This document shows, in pieces, positions 62,565 through 64,000 of a DNA stretch of 64,000 nt. The notes beneath the pieces were generated by a model that saw only the letters and a program-made list of their open reading frames with translations, had not been told where the DNA came from and ran no database searches. Positions within the stretch are counted from its first letter, which is position 1. Each line of letters opens with the position of its first letter. This stretch comes from Chitinophagales bacterium (GTDB taxonomy: Bacteria; Bacteroidota; Bacteroidia; Chitinophagales; LD1): contig JAEUUZ010000004.1 in NCBI GenBank assembly GCA_016786765.1, forward strand, positions 85,300 to 149,299, in the 5' to 3' direction. The translations under genes were made by a program, and so were the position numbers.

Positions 62565-64000
62565 ATGAAACAACTACTACTCACATTTCTAGCCTTATTG
62601 TCTGTGGCTATTCAAGCACAGGAAATTTCCGGAGTATTGTTCGATAAAAGAACAGGTGAAACGCTGATTGCTGCATCGGTATCCATCAAAGGAACTACCA
62701 CCGGAGTACAAACCGATATAGATGGAAAATTCAGTTTTAAGGCTACCCAAAGTCCGCCTTACACCCTAGTTTTCTCGTACATTGGTTACGAACCTTTTGA
62801 AGTGAATATTACGAGCATAGAACAAGCTAAAAAACCATTTGTGGTGCGTTTAAGTGAAAGCACAAAAATAATGAAGGATGTTGAAATTGTGGATTCCCGA
62901 ATCACGGAAAAACAAAAGGAAAATCCGCTGACCATCGAAAGTATGGGACTACAGCAAATCAAGCAAACCGCTTCTTCAACATTCTACGAAGGGTTGAGTA
63001 CTTTGAAAGGTGTGGATATGACCACCGCTTCGTTAGGGTTTGTGGTGATCAACACCCGTGGTTTCAACAGCACATCGCCTGTACGTTCGTTACAATTGTT
63101 AGATGGTTGCGATAATCAAGCTCCGGGTTTGAATTTTAGTGTGGGGAATTTTGCAGGCGCATCTGAAATCGACATCCAAAAGGTAGACTTGATTGTTGGA
63201 GCTAGTTCACCATTATACGGACCGAATGCCTTTAACGGAGTTTTAGCAATGCAAACAAAAAGTCCGTTCTACTACCAAGGACTAACGGTTTTCTTGAAAG
63301 GTGCCGAACGCAATATGTTCGATGGTGCAATTCGTTGGGCAAAAGCATTTAAGAACAAAGCCGGTGAGGATAAATTTGCGTTCAAAATCGGGTTATCTTA
63401 TTTAAGAGCTTACGACTGGGAGGCGGATAATTACAGTAGATCTGCAGCCATTAACTCAGTTCAACCCGAGACAAATCCTGGAGGTTATGATGCAGTTAAC
63501 CGATATGGTGATGAGTTAAAAAATGCAGGTGAAAACAAATACAACACCGGAAGAAAAGATATTGCGACAAACTTAGGTTTAGGGCAGTTCCACAGAACAG
63601 GCTATCTGGAAAAAGACTTAGTGGATTACAACATCACGAACATTAAAGCAAACACTTCATTACATTATAAAATCACCAACAAAATTGAAGCGAAATTAGG
63701 CTATAATTTTGGCTATGGAACAACAGTATACCAAGGCGATAACCGTTATAGTTTAAGAGGGTTGCAAATTCACCAAGTGCGCTTAGAAGTTAGTCAGCCT
63801 GATAAATTTTATGTACGTGCCTACATGACTGCTGAAGATGCGGGAACATCTTATGATGCAGTATTTACTGCACTAAGAATGCAAGAGTATGTAAAGTCTG
63901 ATAATAAATGGCAACAGGACTATCAAAAATATTGGACCGATAATATTATGAATAAAGGCGGAGCACTTGGAGCAGGACCAATCTTCCAACTACCTGGAAT
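62565..64000 (+). CDS. TonB-dependent receptor, N-terminal part
   Basis: A gene that runs off the right edge; 478 codons are visible without a stop. Signal peptide MKQLLLTFLALLSVAIQAQ is followed by a CarbopepD_reg_2 domain (ISGVLFDKRTGETLIAASVS, TDIDGKFSF) and a plug with STLKGVDMTTASLGFVVINT, then DLIVGASSPLYGPNAFNGVL. The start of the barrel follows. It is a TonB-dependent receptor, and the plug motif order suits the family. No SusD partner can be seen. Upstream, TTAACA and TTAACT lie 11 bp apart (62439-62455). Confidence 0.88.
   Translation, partial: MKQLLLTFLALLSVAIQAQEISGVLFDKRTGETLIAASVSIKGTTTGVQTDIDGKFSFKATQSPPYTLVFSYIGYEPFEVNITSIEQAKKPFVVRLSESTKIMKDVEIVDSRITEKQKENPLTIESMGLQQIKQTASSTFYEGLSTLKGVDMTTASLGFVVINTRGFNSTSPVRSLQLLDGCDNQAPGLNFSVGNFAGASEIDIQKVDLIVGASSPLYGPNAFNGVLAMQTKSPFYYQGLTVFLKGAERNMFDGAIRWAKAFKNKAGEDKFAFKIGLSYLRAYDWEADNYSRSAAINSVQPETNPGGYDAVNRYGDELKNAGENKYNTGRKDIATNLGLGQFHRTGYLEKDLVDYNITNIKANTSLHYKITNKIEAKLGYNFGYGTTVYQGDNRYSLRGLQIHQVRLEVSQPDKFYVRAYMTAEDAGTSYDAVFTALRMQEYVKSDNKWQQDYQKYWTDNIMNKGGALGAGPIFQLPG

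Noticed and set aside
1..64000. CRISPR arrays, insertion sequences, integrases, phage or toxin-antitoxin genes
   Set aside because: I looked for direct repeats with regular spacers, transposase motifs and phage proteins and found none.

Overview
This window is a chromosomal segment of a Bacteroidota bacterium. The evidence is consistent: several secreted proteins end in type A type IX secretion (T9SS) sorting domains, there is a PorT homologue and a PorE-like lipoprotein, two TonB-dependent receptors carry N-terminal carboxypeptidase-regulatory-like domains, many lipoproteins have an SGC/TGC-type lipobox, menaquinone genes (menA, ubiE/menG) are present, starts lack Shine-Dalgarno sequences, and several promoters match the Bacteroidota form TTG-N18-20-TAnnTTTG. 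DUF4199 and DUF2490 proteins also fit. The DNA is AT-rich and uniform. I see no insertion sequence, prophage, integrase or CRISPR array; this looks like core genome with lineage-specific islands.

Layout. 1-6.8 kb: the start of a truncated surface protein, a two-domain phytanoyl-CoA-dioxygenase-like protein, and an overlapping three-gene operon (SatD-like cyclase-fold protein, small membrane protein, PorE-like lipoprotein), then a DUF1571 protein with an Mpo1-like membrane enzyme. 6.8-13.3 kb: three related T9SS-secreted proteins and a divergent TonB receptor. 13.4-25.7 kb: housekeeping genes (bifunctional nuclease-like protein, rfbC-rfbD-surE, porT-ubiE, engB, menA, dapD, cca-miaA) with a repeat-bearing peptidoglycan-binding protein, an aspartic protease-like protein, a VOC protein and an MgtC-family protein. 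25.7-28.6 kb: tRNA-Trp-secE-nusG-rplK-rplA-rplJ, with a strong promoter before the tRNA and a terminator after rplJ; the usual tuf, rplL and rpoBC neighbours are missing. 28.7-31.1 kb: cytochrome c maturation genes. 31.2-43.4 kb: accC, a LuxE-like/membrane three-gene operon, aroC, two DUF218 lipoproteins, gdhA, a flippase and glycosyltransferase, and corA. 43.4-50.3 kb: a fatty acid hydroxylase-like protein and a cluster of four phosphoester-cleaving enzymes ending in PafA, then rpmE type B. 50.5-57 kb: a large T9SS adhesin-like protein, a 54-residue membrane protein, DUF2490, and a DUF47-PiT phosphate uptake operon. 57-64 kb: tRNA-Leu, an Omp85-like protein, a DUF885 lipoprotein, a GH5 endoglycoceramidase-like enzyme, and the start of a second TonB receptor.

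How the genes work together. The clearest theme is phosphorus: four exported phosphatases or diesterases release phosphate from organic esters, and PiT with its DUF47 partner imports it. Between DUF2490 and DUF47-PiT lie two near-identical 19-bp elements in opposite orientation, each made of TAACATT repeats 11 bp apart, which resemble a Pho box and point at the two divergent genes. This is the most interesting regulatory signal in the window. It would make the DUF2490 barrel a candidate phosphate-responsive outer membrane protein. The second theme is surface secretion through the T9SS. All functions are inferred from sequence by eye; no database search was run.
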